In this document: positions 1-8,217 of the stretch, one piece after another | Layout of the letters: the number at the start of each line of letters is the position of its first letter | Position numbering within the stretch: position 1 is the first letter of the stretch | Source of the DNA: Salipiger abyssi | GTDB lineage: Bacteria > Pseudomonadota > Alphaproteobacteria > Rhodobacterales > Rhodobacteraceae | Reading direction: 5' to 3' | Length of the DNA stretch: 64,000 nt | NCBI RefSeq assembly: GCF_017311415.1 | Contig: NZ_JAEKIS010000020.1 | Span: 1-64,000, forward strand | Notes under the pieces: model-generated | Databases searched by the model: none | What the model saw: only the letters and a program-made list of their open reading frames with translations | What the model was told of the DNA's origin: nothing | Made by a program: the position numbers and the translations under genes

Positions 1-2
1 GC

Positions 3-44
3 GACAACATCAGCGACAAGCTCGAGGAGGAAACCCCACAGTAA
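3..44 (+). CDS. C-terminal end of an unidentified gene
   Basis: The frame beginning at base 3 is open from the window edge and ends in a TAA at 42-44, giving a short acidic tail ending EEETPQ. It may be the end of a gene whose body lies outside the window; from 14 codons this cannot be proven. Because repeat sequences follow directly, it could be the last gene of an insertion sequence. Function is not assignable. Confidence 0.25.
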   Translation, partial: DNISDKLEEETPQ

Positions 45-72
45 CATCAACGAAGAACGCAGCGGTCAAAAC

Positions 73-109
73 CGGCCAAGGAGGTTGTCGGTAGCGGCCA
101 AGGAGGTTG
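73..109 (+). repeat. Two 15-bp direct repeats, possible IS21-like element end
   Basis: The 15-mer CGGCCAAGGAGGTTG occurs at 73-87 and again at 95-109, a period of 22 bases. Multiple spaced GCGGCCA-type repeats near a terminus are a known trait of IS21-family elements, and the sequence ACA at 117-119 could be the outer end. The coding frame of the next gene becomes open immediately to the right (from base 111). The IS interpretation is inference; each copy also contains a perfect Shine-Dalgarno string AAGGAGGT. Confidence 0.4.
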
Positions 110-182
110 ACGCTCTACAGGCACGCTTACGCTGGAAGGCGCGACCAACTGGCTTCAGTCTCAAACGGGAAGCGCGCGATCA

Positions 183-1178
183 TTGGTCGATCTTGCCATT
201 GGCACGGCCAAGGAGCGACCCTCGCTCCTCATTGCAGCTTCGAATGCGATAATCGGGTTGCGCGCGGAAAAGACTGCGCTGATCAAGAAATCGGAGCAAG
301 GGGGATTTAGGGCGTCTGCGCTGCCCGGTCTTTGGAAAAAAGAGGCCGGACGCGCGCGCTTGGAGACCTTCCACTGCGTACCTGCCAGCCATGACGAAAT
401 CACGGCGCGCAATCTCGATAGAGCCGCGCCGCTAACGGGGAAGCGGCTGGCCATGATCGGGTGTGGAACCATTGGCGGCTATCTCGCCCGTGCCCTTGTC
501 CAGCTTGGTGCGGGGCAAGGTGCCGCGTTGCTGCTTATCGACCATGACAATCTCAAGCCGGAAAATCTTGGGCGGCACATCCTGGGCGCTCGCCATCTTT
601 GGCGGAATAAGGCCGTGGCATTGGCTGATCTACTCGGAAGCGATTTTCCGGACGCGCAGCTTGAGGCCGTCGCCGCGCAGGCGCAGGGCACTTTTGATCG
701 CCTTGCAGGCTATGATCTGGTCATCGATGCAACGGGCGATGAGCAGTTCTCTGAGGCGCTGAATGGCTTCGCGCTCACGCGGATCGGTGGTGCTGAGCCC
801 TTTCCGCCGACGCTATTTACCATGCTCTTTGGCAATGGCCTTGCTGCACAAAGCTATCTTGCCCGCTGGGAAGAAGGCAGAGCTTGCTATCGCTGTCTGA
901 AGCCGCGCTTCGAGGGCGAGTGGCGCTTTGATCCCCTCAAGCCGGATGCCAGAGAAACCGGCACAGCCATTCGGCCTTGTGCGCAAGGTTCATTCATTCC
1001 CTATGCTGTCCCTGCATCTATGCAGGCGGCAGCATTGGCCGCGACCCATGCAAGTGAAGTCTTCTTGGATCGATACGATTATGATTTGCGTACGGTTCAG
1101 GTAGTCCCGTCAGCGACTGTCCAAGTTCCATTCAAAAACGTTGAACGAGCAAAAACTTGTCCAGCCTGCTCTACTTGA
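183..1178 (+). CDS. E1-like ThiF-domain protein (Cap2-type), probably 5'-truncated
   Basis: This is an adenylating enzyme of the E1/ThiF/MoeB superfamily, which activates the C terminus of a ubiquitin-like or target protein. From the TTG at 183: a Rossmann glycine motif GCGTIGG at about residues 93-99, acidic D120, the PENLGRH motif (127-132) with the conserved Arg, a conserved Lys at 143, a CYRC pair (235/238), a candidate catalytic Cys in RPCAQG (266) and a closing CPAC pair (326/329). The D-x-D-x-L-x-PENLxRH-x-LG pattern is that of E2-E1 fusions such as CBASS Cap2. The frame is open back to base 111 with coding-like sequence but no ATG, GTG or TTG before 183, and TTG 183 has no ribosome site. 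I infer that an N-terminal part (possibly the E2 domain) was removed by an insertion. No CD-NTase or JAB gene is visible. Confidence 0.7.
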   Translation: MVDLAIGTAKERPSLLIAASNAIIGLRAEKTALIKKSEQGGFRASALPGLWKKEAGRARLETFHCVPASHDEITARNLDRAAPLTGKRLAMIGCGTIGGYLARALVQLGAGQGAALLLIDHDNLKPENLGRHILGARHLWRNKAVALADLLGSDFPDAQLEAVAAQAQGTFDRLAGYDLVIDATGDEQFSEALNGFALTRIGGAEPFPPTLFTMLFGNGLAAQSYLARWEEGRACYRCLKPRFEGEWRFDPLKPDARETGTAIRPCAQGSFIPYAVPASMQAAALAATHASEVFLDRYDYDLRTVQVVPSATVQVPFKNVERAKTCPACST

Positions 1179-1668
1179 GTGGAGCACCCCTTCACTCTCA
1201 AGTCATTTGAGAATTAGATTCAGGTTAAGTCACCAACCGGCTGTGGACTAGCCACCGCTCGTCAATATCCGCTTCTGGGAAGCTGCAGTGCAGCAACCAA
1301 TAGCACGGTAAAAGTCTGGTTGGGGTCGGTCTCGACGGTCTCCTCTGCGCTGCAAGTGCAAAGCCCTCTGTGATAATCGCGGCCGATTTGGGCTCGAACC
1401 GGTCATGCGGCGCTGCGGCGAGGCGCACACAGATCCCCCAGGTCCGCCGTCATTCCCGGCCCTTCGCCAAGCTGGCTCCGCTGCCGCGCAGCTTCCTCAA
1501 ATCGGTCATCTGTAGCATCCTGCGGCATAGTCCGACATGCCAAACTTGGCGGTGCGGGCTACAAAGGCCTTCGCCGAACGAGCGCTTTCGATATGCAATC
1601 GAAACCGGTTTCTTTGGGTAACGGACAAAATGCCGAAGTCTAGCCCGATGTGATGATCGTTATGCGGC
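1179..1668. other. Non-coding stretch
   Basis: About 490 bases lie between the convergent E1-like gene and the HNH-GHKL gene. Short open frames on both strands overlap each other, have no ribosome sites and show no recognisable family. I see no clear terminator or mobile-element signature. The composition resembles degraded chromosomal sequence more than a promoter region. Confidence 0.5.
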
Positions 1669-2727
1669 TCATCGGCTCTCGATCATTCGGACATTGGGTA
1701 TTTCTTGTTCTAGAAATTTCCTGATCCCCTCCGAATGTGCCTCCATCACCAAAACGATGTCCCTTTCAGTAAGCCCACGCGCAGTGAGGCCAGCCTTCAG
1801 GCTAAATAGGTCGCTGTATGAGAGGATACCGCGAAATGGCCGCAAGAAGATCGTCCCGCACTCTGACCGCTCTTCGATAAATGTCATAGCTGCCGCCACG
1901 GACGAGGGCGCTCCATAGACTGTAGTCGAACAGGGATGTTCTGCGAGCACCTTATTAAGATTTTGCGTCGAAGTTAGTGTAACTACGTTGCGATCTTCCT
2001 TGCGGATGTAGGAAACGATGACGTTCGGCGCGCTGCTACGTAGTCGCAGCATTGAATGCGCGCCGCCGCGGGGGGTCTCCGCCATCTCTAGGTCGGTTGG
2101 CGAGAAAAGCGCACCGTCATCCGACAGCTCGACACTGTGTGCGGTCACCGTGATCACGACTTCCGTCGCCATGCCGTGGGTCAGTGCATTCCGTGCGATC
2201 TCAATCGCCGCATCTCGAATGGCCAATGCAGGCTCTTTTCCCCAAATGATTTCCATGCCGCTGTCGCGGACCACTTCGGCAACTCTGGGCATTAGATCTG
2301 GTGAAGTTAGTCCAACAGTTTGCGTCGCAAATGCCTCGGCGGCCAGATCGTCCGGCGTCAATTCTCGACCAAGCGCGTGGCGTAGTTCCGAACGGCGTTC
2401 GGCCATCCGGCGCCATTGCTTTAGAAGCTCCGGAGTATAGGTGCAATCATCAGCGTCAATTAACTTACCATGCCGATAGCACATCCAAATACCGTTCTCG
2501 ATGGAGGTAAGTTCGGTTGAAGACATCTCTGAGGAGACACGACGTGCTGCTGGCCCGTCTGACGCGGCATATATGTGACATGCCATTCCTGTGTTAGCCG
2601 AGCTGGTCGGGGACTCGTTGCTCGGTCCGATTGTGGGCGCTTCGCATCCAGGGAACGAACAGCGATATCCGGCTCGCCGCGCGAGGCCGCGACTAACTGC
2701 CACCTTAAAATCCGCACGTCTTTTCAT
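1669..2727 (-). CDS. HNH nuclease domain fused to GHKL ATPase-like domain
   Basis: A 352-residue protein with an unusual domain order. The N terminus is HNH-like: C23 and C28 form a zinc pair, followed by H51, N78 (IENGIWMC) and H86 (YRHGKLID), the layout of genomic-island HNH nucleases. Residues about 165-255 look like a GHKL/HATPase fold: an N-box-like EIARNALTHG (176-185), a DDG motif (203-205) and a glycine pair GGAHSMLRLR (221-230). The last 70 residues form an unassigned alpha/beta region. A nuclease joined to an ATP sensor would fit a defence or toxin effector, but that is inference. It lies 244 bases downstream of the SIR2 gene on the same strand, so co-transcription is possible. Confidence 0.75.
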   Translation of the reverse strand: MKRRADFKVAVSRGLARRAGYRCSFPGCEAPTIGPSNESPTSSANTGMACHIYAASDGPAARRVSSEMSSTELTSIENGIWMCYRHGKLIDADDCTYTPELLKQWRRMAERRSELRHALGRELTPDDLAAEAFATQTVGLTSPDLMPRVAEVVRDSGMEIIWGKEPALAIRDAAIEIARNALTHGMATEVVITVTAHSVELSDDGALFSPTDLEMAETPRGGAHSMLRLRSSAPNVIVSYIRKEDRNVVTLTSTQNLNKVLAEHPCSTTVYGAPSSVAAAMTFIEERSECGTIFLRPFRGILSYSDLFSLKAGLTARGLTERDIVLVMEAHSEGIRKFLEQEIPNVRMIESR

Positions 2728-2971
2728 CTACAGTCACTTCTTCTTTTCGCGCCCAGCGGTGATTCTAGCTAAATCCGAGTTCTATGCGTGGAGGCTGCAG
2801 CGCTCGTCCCGGGCCGGCCGAAGCATCACCTACTGTTCTTCGGCCCGTTGCTTTCATTCAACCCCGATGAAGTGGACGTCTGCAGCCAGCTCCCGCTCCT
2901 TCTTTGCATGGCGCTGTGACACGGTTTGTCTCCGAGTTGGAGTGGAGTGGATTAGCTGCTCAATCCGCCAC

Positions 2972-4288
2972 TCACATCTCTATAGCGTATTCTTCATTTG
3001 ACTTAACTTTTTCAAGTAAGTCCACGCTCTTGAGAGACCATTTCCGGACTTTGCTGTTCTTCCCAGGTCCGGTTTTGATTTGGCAATGGTATGAGTTATC
3101 GGATGACCGAAGGTCTATCCCCGTCTCATCCTTGACCCTGTTGACAAGCTTATTCGCTCCAGACCAGTGATTAAATCCAAGCCGCTTGGCAACTTGAGTG
3201 ATCGTGAGCGGATGCGTATGATTTGGATTATTAGTTATCGCGATTCCAAGAAGTTTAGGAAGCTCAGAATCTTGCTCCGCAACCCTCTCAAGTACATCGT
3301 AATCCACTTCGACACTGCCAGTGGGAATGTCATGACGAATAAGCTTCATTGTTCTTGCAGCCAGTGCGCGAACTAGCTTCGGGTTTACAGATGTCAAAGC
3401 TGATTGGCTCTTTAGCGCCTCGAAGACCCACTGGAAGTTCTGCGCGTAGACTGCGTTAATGCGAAACTCCCTGCCATCGACCGAAAAGACCGCCTGTTCA
3501 GGAGGATTCTTGGGAAGGTCTTCCACCCAGATGACTTGATATACATTGTCGATAAGGCCAGTATCGTCAGCAACCAGTTCACCGATGTCTCGCAATATTT
3601 CTTTGACGTTAGGGTCCCCAAGCCCATAACCGAAAATGAAAACGGGGTGCTCTGCGAAGTAGGTCAAAAGCTTAGCGGAGATGTACTTCTTCTTGTCTTT
3701 CCACTCCTCATAATCCTCACGCGTCAAAACAATAGAGGATGGCTCACTGACATCACCATGGATGTGAAAAATCTCCCCGAAGCTATTGGTGTTATATCGT
3801 ATTATTGTCTGCCCAGTCACTGGGACGTATCCCTCAAAGATCACTTCAAGAGAATGATCGTAATTTGTTGTGATAATCGCATGTGGCCTGATATCTGACA
3901 GCGCAGCCACCTCTTTTGGAAATATGCTGAAGTCTTCCCGCTTCCCGGGAGTTACGTTGGAAAGGTGCTCGCAGACCAAGCTTTTCAGGAAGCAATCCTT
4001 GCTCATGCCGGATTCAAATAATGCTTCTGGAAATGAGGCTTGTCCTGCACCCCACGCCCACTCAAAAACCAAGTCCGACAACTCTGACCCTATTGCGATC
4101 GGATCACCAGAGTGTTTTTGATAGTAGTACTCGAATTTTCCGTGATGTCCTGGCATTCCATCCAGAACTATCCTCAAAAGTTCCAGCCAGCTTGGCGCCT
4201 CAAAGTATCGCTTGGGAATCCCGCTCCCCATGAACAGTATCGGCTGGCATTCAAACTCAAGCAGAACGTCTCTAATTTTTGCATCCAT
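2972..4288 (-). CDS. SIR2-domain protein, candidate NAD-degrading defence effector
   Basis: The protein has the SIR2 NAD-binding core. Counting from the ATG at 4288 (438 residues): GSG near 21-23, TTNYDH near 140-145, HIHGD near 175-179 with the catalytic-type His, and FGYGLGDPNV near 219-228. Bacterial proteins of this SIR2_2 class deplete NAD in anti-phage systems (Thoeris ThsA, DSR, SIR2-HerA); which of these this resembles cannot be told by eye. The C-terminal 120 residues include a possible helix-turn-helix (LTITQVAKRLGF) and no TIR or HerA partner. The frame extends to a TTG at 4348, adding 20 residues, but neither start has a good ribosome site; I prefer ATG 4288. Base composition is visibly more AT-rich than the core genome. 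Confidence 0.8.
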   Translation of the reverse strand: MDAKIRDVLLEFECQPILFMGSGIPKRYFEAPSWLELLRIVLDGMPGHHGKFEYYYQKHSGDPIAIGSELSDLVFEWAWGAGQASFPEALFESGMSKDCFLKSLVCEHLSNVTPGKREDFSIFPKEVAALSDIRPHAIITTNYDHSLEVIFEGYVPVTGQTIIRYNTNSFGEIFHIHGDVSEPSSIVLTREDYEEWKDKKKYISAKLLTYFAEHPVFIFGYGLGDPNVKEILRDIGELVADDTGLIDNVYQVIWVEDLPKNPPEQAVFSVDGREFRINAVYAQNFQWVFEALKSQSALTSVNPKLVRALAARTMKLIRHDIPTGSVEVDYDVLERVAEQDSELPKLLGIAITNNPNHTHPLTITQVAKRLGFNHWSGANKLVNRVKDETGIDLRSSDNSYHCQIKTGPGKNSKVRKWSLKSVDLLEKVKSNEEYAIEM

Positions 4289-4348
4289 ACGCTGAGAGTA
4301 GCTCGGCACGGCAGCGGGTTTAATTTCAGTCAAACTTCGGCCCTTCAA

Positions 4349-5823
4349 TTTCTTGAGGTGATGCGGATGGGCGCAGGATATCAGTACTTTAATGAGTGAT
4401 GCATATCGTGGCAGAGGTCATTTGGTCAGCGCCAAATCTGATTTTTGCAGCACGTCGCTATATTGTCAAACACAGAGCAAGGCTGTCGGGAGATTATCAC
4501 CCCCGGCGGCAATGACTTTGCTAACCGTGCTTTCGACGGTTTACGGACACTCATGCTTGGTGTAGCGTACGACCGCTCTCCGCCCCTTGCGCCGTTGCAG
4601 TCCAACATGCCGCGCCTGACCGATAAGGACCCGCTATCGGACTCTATGGCACTCGGTTCGACGGGGCGCCGGTTAATTGTGGTTAGTCCTAAATTTCAGA
4701 AATTTTATAGGAATAGTAATAGAATAGCTCGTTCTGCCCAGTGGTAACCCCGTTAAGAAAATGGTCTATGGGGTGTGGGGTGGGGCAAGTTCGGCTTCCT
4801 CTTAAGGTTGTTGTTGCTAACGGTGGACTGCTGGTCGCGGCCGCGGTGACCTATGTCTCGTGCCAGTGCGGTTTAAAAATTTGAACTTCTGCCGATGGGC
4901 TCGCAGAGTGACGCGTGGCTTTAGGGTGATCAGCGTATTGCTTCGTCGAGCTTGGGAAACTCTTCGGGTCACCTGAGTAGGCCGCCGAGGTGATCTTGCC
5001 GGAGAGGTGCGCAACACCCCATTCGGCGTCAGGCGACGTGGTGCGCCAGAGGGGGGGGCAGGGGCATGCACGAGCCTCTATGGGTGCGCATCTACCATTG
5101 GGCTGAATTTCCATCACCAGCGTTCCGACGGCTGTTGCCGTCTTGATCGAGCTCCCGCGCTTGCGCGCGTGGCGGGGAGGTCCCGACACCCTACATTTAT
5201 CCGCGAACCGGGCAATTTGGAGAGTTTACCAGAGGCGAACTTTAGGCGCGCGACTTGGCAACACCTTCGCTGTCACCGGAGCCGTAGTTGCAGCGGGGCG
5301 GTGCCACCGAGCCGTAGTAGGGACTGGTGGCGGTTGTTCTGAACGACGAGCCTCCAGCGCTATCCTTGTTCGGACCATGGTGAAAGGCACTGAACGCTGG
5401 CAGTCTCTCCAAGAGAATGTAGGCATAGGGCTGCGTCGCGACGGCTGTGCCAGTCTACCGTCCCCTGCGCAGCATGCGTAAAGTACGCCATGTCACGCCA
5501 GCCTGCTGGGCCTGCAGTGCAACGTAATTCCGCGGTCTCGCTTGTCTACGGCTTACATTTTGTCGAGCCGTGTGGAATTATCTGTGCGAAATTGTGTTTG
5601 CACGCGACTGTTGTGTTCACGCTTTGCAAAATTGATCACACTCTTGGATTGAGCGGATTCGCCATCAATCGCCCGGCTTCGCGCAAAGGAGCTTGTTTTT
5701 GGTTAGTCTTGGTTTCGCCGTGGTGAAATTAAGCCGCGAAAGTTGGTTCTGGTTCGTGTCCAAACTGCCTGTCCTGCCAAGAAGAGGCTCTGTAGGAGTG
5801 CGAGATTTACATCTAAGTACTTG
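4349..5823. other. Long stretch without a credible gene
   Basis: About 1.5 kb upstream of the SIR2 gene. Overlapping short open frames exist on both strands but none has a ribosome site plus coding-like composition, and none matches a family I recognise. Composition shifts from AT-rich (near 4.7 kb) to GC-rich (5.0-5.5 kb) and back, suggesting a patchwork of pieces. A promoter for the minus-strand SIR2-HNH pair should lie near 4.35-4.45 kb but I cannot fix one. Confidence 0.5.
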
Positions 5824-5824
5824 A

Positions 5825-5919
5825 TATTGATCAATATTTTACCCTCTTTTCTTTTCTTTTTTACTTTCTCTCCCCTTCCCCAGAAAGTAGAAGAGAAGAA
5901 GATAGAAAGAACAAGGGGT
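5825..5919. repeat. Perfect 12-bp palindrome and pyrimidine/purine inverted arms
   Basis: TATTGATCAATA at 5825-5836 is a perfect palindrome. It is followed by an almost pure pyrimidine tract (5840-5880) and then an almost pure purine tract (5882-5916). The two tracts are imperfectly complementary and could fold into a long hairpin. The block is AT-rich and lies directly before the inverted repeat at 5924-6033. Role unknown; a replication or regulatory structure of a mobile element is possible. Confidence 0.6.
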
Positions 5920-5923
5920 CGAT

Positions 5924-6033
5924 AAAAGGTAACTGTCCTCATTGTTCATTCTCCATGGTAAAGAGTTTTTCGATTTCAAGAAATGTAGTTCTTCTTAGTA
6001 GTTCGAAGTAGACAGTGAGGACAGTTACCTTTT
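5924..6033. repeat. 21-bp inverted repeat around a 68-base spacer
   Basis: The left arm (5924-5944, starting AAAAGGTAACTGTCCTCA) is matched by the reverse complement at 6013-6033 with 20 of 21 positions identical. The 68-base spacer is AT-rich and has no gene. No obvious target-site duplication flanks the arms. It could be a miniature inverted-repeat element, or a stem-loop in the leader of the gene starting at 6203. Confidence 0.75.
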
Positions 6034-6202
6034 TTGCTATGCGGATCACTGTGAGCGGTGGGAGTCATCGGATTTCCGGAAGTCTGTCTAGCGATAAGTA
6101 TTGGATTGCAGCAGATTGGGACTGCACTGCATTTTGGTCGCGATCCTATGGGAAAGTGACCGTTCCGTCATGGTGCAGGTGGAACCCCAAGGAGATACAA
6201 GA

Positions 6203-6802
6203 TTGAAATTTGAGACGCTTGCCAAAAGGCTCGCTGTAAAGACTCAAACTCCCAAGCTAGAGGATGTCCTCCTTGGGCGTTTGGAGCCCGCCATGCTACC
6301 GTCTACGTGCATGGTTTGGACCGGAACCAGATCGCACGATGGCGGAAAGCCTCGGATCAGGCGTAATTCGGTGAGAGGACTGCGGGTATACCCGCAAGTG
6401 ACATACGATAAGCCATACGCCATCATTAAATATCAACGGAAGCGTGTTCACGTTCAACGTCTGATCTACCAGATACTGGAGAAGCCGGACTACGAGTTCA
6501 GCCTGTATCAACAGTGTCCTACCTTGCTTTGTGTAAACCCGAGGCATTGGATCGTAGAGCGCAAATACAGTTTTGCTCAGGTGCCCGTGGTGGTGACGAA
6601 AGCCGAGATTGATGAGAGCCAGATTCCGGTCTTCGATGGCTCATGGACCGTAGACGACGTCGCTGAGATAATCGAGATCGCCTTGGAGGAGACCAGCCCG
6701 AAAAGTTTCGAAGCGCTGATGAGTTTCCCTGACTTGGCTGACGCCCCGCACGAAATGGTGCGGTCCGTGCTTATTGGCAAGAATTTGGAGCGTCTTACTT
6801 GA
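6203..6802 (+). CDS. Degenerate HNH-like zinc-knuckle protein
   Basis: A 199-residue protein. The TTG at 6203 is chosen because an AAGGAG ribosome site (6189-6194) lies eight bases before it; an open extension to 6101 has no such site. The middle resembles phage-type HNH proteins: CMVWTG, then VHVQRLIYQ, then CPTLLCVNPRHW, where the two Cys and the NPxHW signature are kept. The usual DH or xH general-base pair just before the first knuckle Cys is replaced by YQQ, so nuclease activity may be lost and a DNA-binding or structural role is possible. The acidic C terminus has no recognised domain. It sits behind the inverted-repeat region and looks horizontally acquired. Confidence 0.6.
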   Translation: MKFETLAKRLAVKTQTPKLEDVLLGRLEPAMLPSTCMVWTGTRSHDGGKPRIRRNSVRGLRVYPQVTYDKPYAIIKYQRKRVHVQRLIYQILEKPDYEFSLYQQCPTLLCVNPRHWIVERKYSFAQVPVVVTKAEIDESQIPVFDGSWTVDDVAEIIEIALEETSPKSFEALMSFPDLADAPHEMVRSVLIGKNLERLT

Positions 6803-7254
6803 TGCAGTCGCTCTCTATCGCATGCTGAAGGCCTTCGGTGTCGCGAGTCGCGGCACCGAGTCTGCTTCTCCTTAGGCGTCGCAAGAGGTGCCTGCTCCGG
6901 CACCTAGCTGAAGTCTGAGTGGATCAACCTTCTTGGATACTCTGGAAGAGCCAGAGCGCGCAGGAGTGCCTGCTTGCCAGTCGCGCTGCGGCATCCCTGC
7001 GCCTCGCAGGAGGCACCTACGGCGGCCTGGAGGACTTGGCCGAGGCCACACTTGCATGACGGCCGCCTCTGAGGCTCCTAGGGCCATTCTGGGGCGCTGC
7101 CGAGGCCTAGCCCCCACCTAGCCCCCACCTAGCCAACGATGTGTGTTGCGACCCCGCATGAACGGGTGGGGTGGCTCTCGCCTTGTTCTTCCAAATTGGA
7201 GATGCCTCCACTGCGAGGCTTGCCGCAAGCCTTAGATGACCAAGGAGATGGTTT
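6803..7254. other. Non-coding stretch with repeated GC-rich stems
   Basis: No gene has support here. The segment 6890-7050 holds several related strings around GCAGGAGTGCCTGC and GGTGCCTGCTCC that could form alternative stems. At 7113-7134 the run CCTAGCCCCCACCTAGCC is a short tandem repeat. The open frames on both strands are composition artefacts. Confidence 0.4.
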
Positions 7255-7491
7255 ATGAATACGCGAAAATCCTACGATCCCAAGAAGCCACATGAAGTGT
7301 CGGTTATTTATGGCTCTGAAGCCGTGGCGGCCTATCACGCCGGGACCAAGAGCATCGCCAGTCTCCGGCGGCTGGGCCGGGTCCGGACCTACCACTTCAT
7401 GACCGTGCAGGAGATGAATGCGTTCATCTTCGGTCTCGAGCAGGCCATGGGCGTCGATGACGCACATGCTGTCGATGACCTTCGGGCGTAG
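7255..7491 (+). CDS. Small hypothetical protein (78 aa)
   Basis: An ATG at 7255 follows a good AAGGAG ribosome site (7242-7247, spacing 7). The protein is soluble, with a central SEAVAAYHAGTKSIASL segment and a second half YHFMTVQEMNAFIFGLEQAMG that reads like a real amphipathic helix-loop-helix. The TVQEMNAFIFGLE portion resembles small uncharacterised alphaproteobacterial proteins in which a beta strand is followed by an acidic helix, but I cannot name a family. It is alone in its stretch and lies in the island next to tRNA-Asn. Confidence 0.65.
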   Translation: MNTRKSYDPKKPHEVSVIYGSEAVAAYHAGTKSIASLRRLGRVRTYHFMTVQEMNAFIFGLEQAMGVDDAHAVDDLRA

Positions 7492-8062
7492 CTGGGTGAA
7501 GAGGCAATGTGTGAGTCCCCTCAATTTGGGGGTGGGGCATTTGTGCGCGAGCGGCTTTGGCTCCCTGAACCAAGTTCCTGTCGCCGCGCCAGGAGCGTGC
7601 GGAATCGGATTTGGGGAGGGGCCACCAGGCGCGGTTTCTGCCGCGCGTCCGGCCTCCTTGGGGGGCTGGGGGTCACCATTTCCGGTCCCAAAAGGCGCTC
7701 CTGGTCGCGCACACACAAAATCTGTGTGCGCGGAGTGTGTCTCGGCGGCTTTGTGGGTGGGATGCCACCAACATGCCTTCTGCGGTTCGCGTGTTCCTCG
7801 GTCTCGTCAAGAGGGGATAAAAGAAAACAAAGTCAGTATCTTGGTGGTGTCCCTTTTTGTATGAAGGAAGCGGGCAATCGGTCCACCGGGATGCTCGGCA
7901 AGGAGGAAAACAGGGTCACGGAACTCGCCGACAGCCAGCACACTGAACTGCATTTGCGACCGGCCACCGCGGCTTCCGCGCACACTGGAGGCACAGAATG
8001 CCAAAAACCCTGACACACCCCCTAAGGGGTGGTCATAAAATCCAAGGATTTCAGGGGTTTGT
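7492..8062. other. Stretch without a credible gene, ends at tRNA-Asn
   Basis: Long overlapping frames on both strands (plus 7507-8013, minus 7129-7716) contradict one another, are rich in Cys, Trp, Arg and Gly, and lack family resemblance or ribosome sites. I regard the stretch as non-coding. There is no integrase and no second copy of the tRNA 3' end in it. Confidence 0.5.
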
Positions 8063-8137
8063 TGGCTCCGGCGGTAGGGATCGAACCTACGACCAATTGA
8101 TTAACAGTCAACTGCTCTACCGCTGAGCTACGCCGGA
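8063..8137 (-). tRNA. tRNA-Asn (anticodon GTT)
   Basis: The minus strand gives a full cloverleaf: acceptor arms TCCGGCG/CGCCGGA, D arm GCTC/GAGC, an anticodon loop CTGTTAA carrying GTT, a T arm with GGTTCGATCC, discriminator G, and an encoded CCA (8063-8065). The 3' end points left toward the accessory region, the position used by many integrating islands. Confidence 0.96.
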
Positions 8138-8217
8138 ACACGGCGCCCGTATAGCAACGGGATTCCGGGGCGTCCAGAGGATTTTGTCACATTTCTTGTG
8201 GTTTTGTGGAAATCGCC

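Noticed and set aside
1370-1621. Short frame between the E1-like and HNH-GHKL genes
   Set aside because: No ribosome site, Arg/Ser/Cys-rich and without family resemblance; treated as non-coding.
2728-2971. Small gene between the SIR2 and HNH-GHKL genes
   Set aside because: The frames across this 244-base gap extend from antisense artefacts of the neighbours and have no ribosome site.
7129-8013. Two opposed frames (minus 7129-7716, plus 7507-8013)
   Set aside because: They overlap in contradictory frames, have unusual Cys/Trp/Arg content, no ribosome site and no family resemblance.
1-8062. Integrase or duplicated tRNA-Asn end marking the island boundary
   Set aside because: I looked for tyrosine-recombinase motifs and a second copy of the tRNA 3' sequence and saw neither inside the window.
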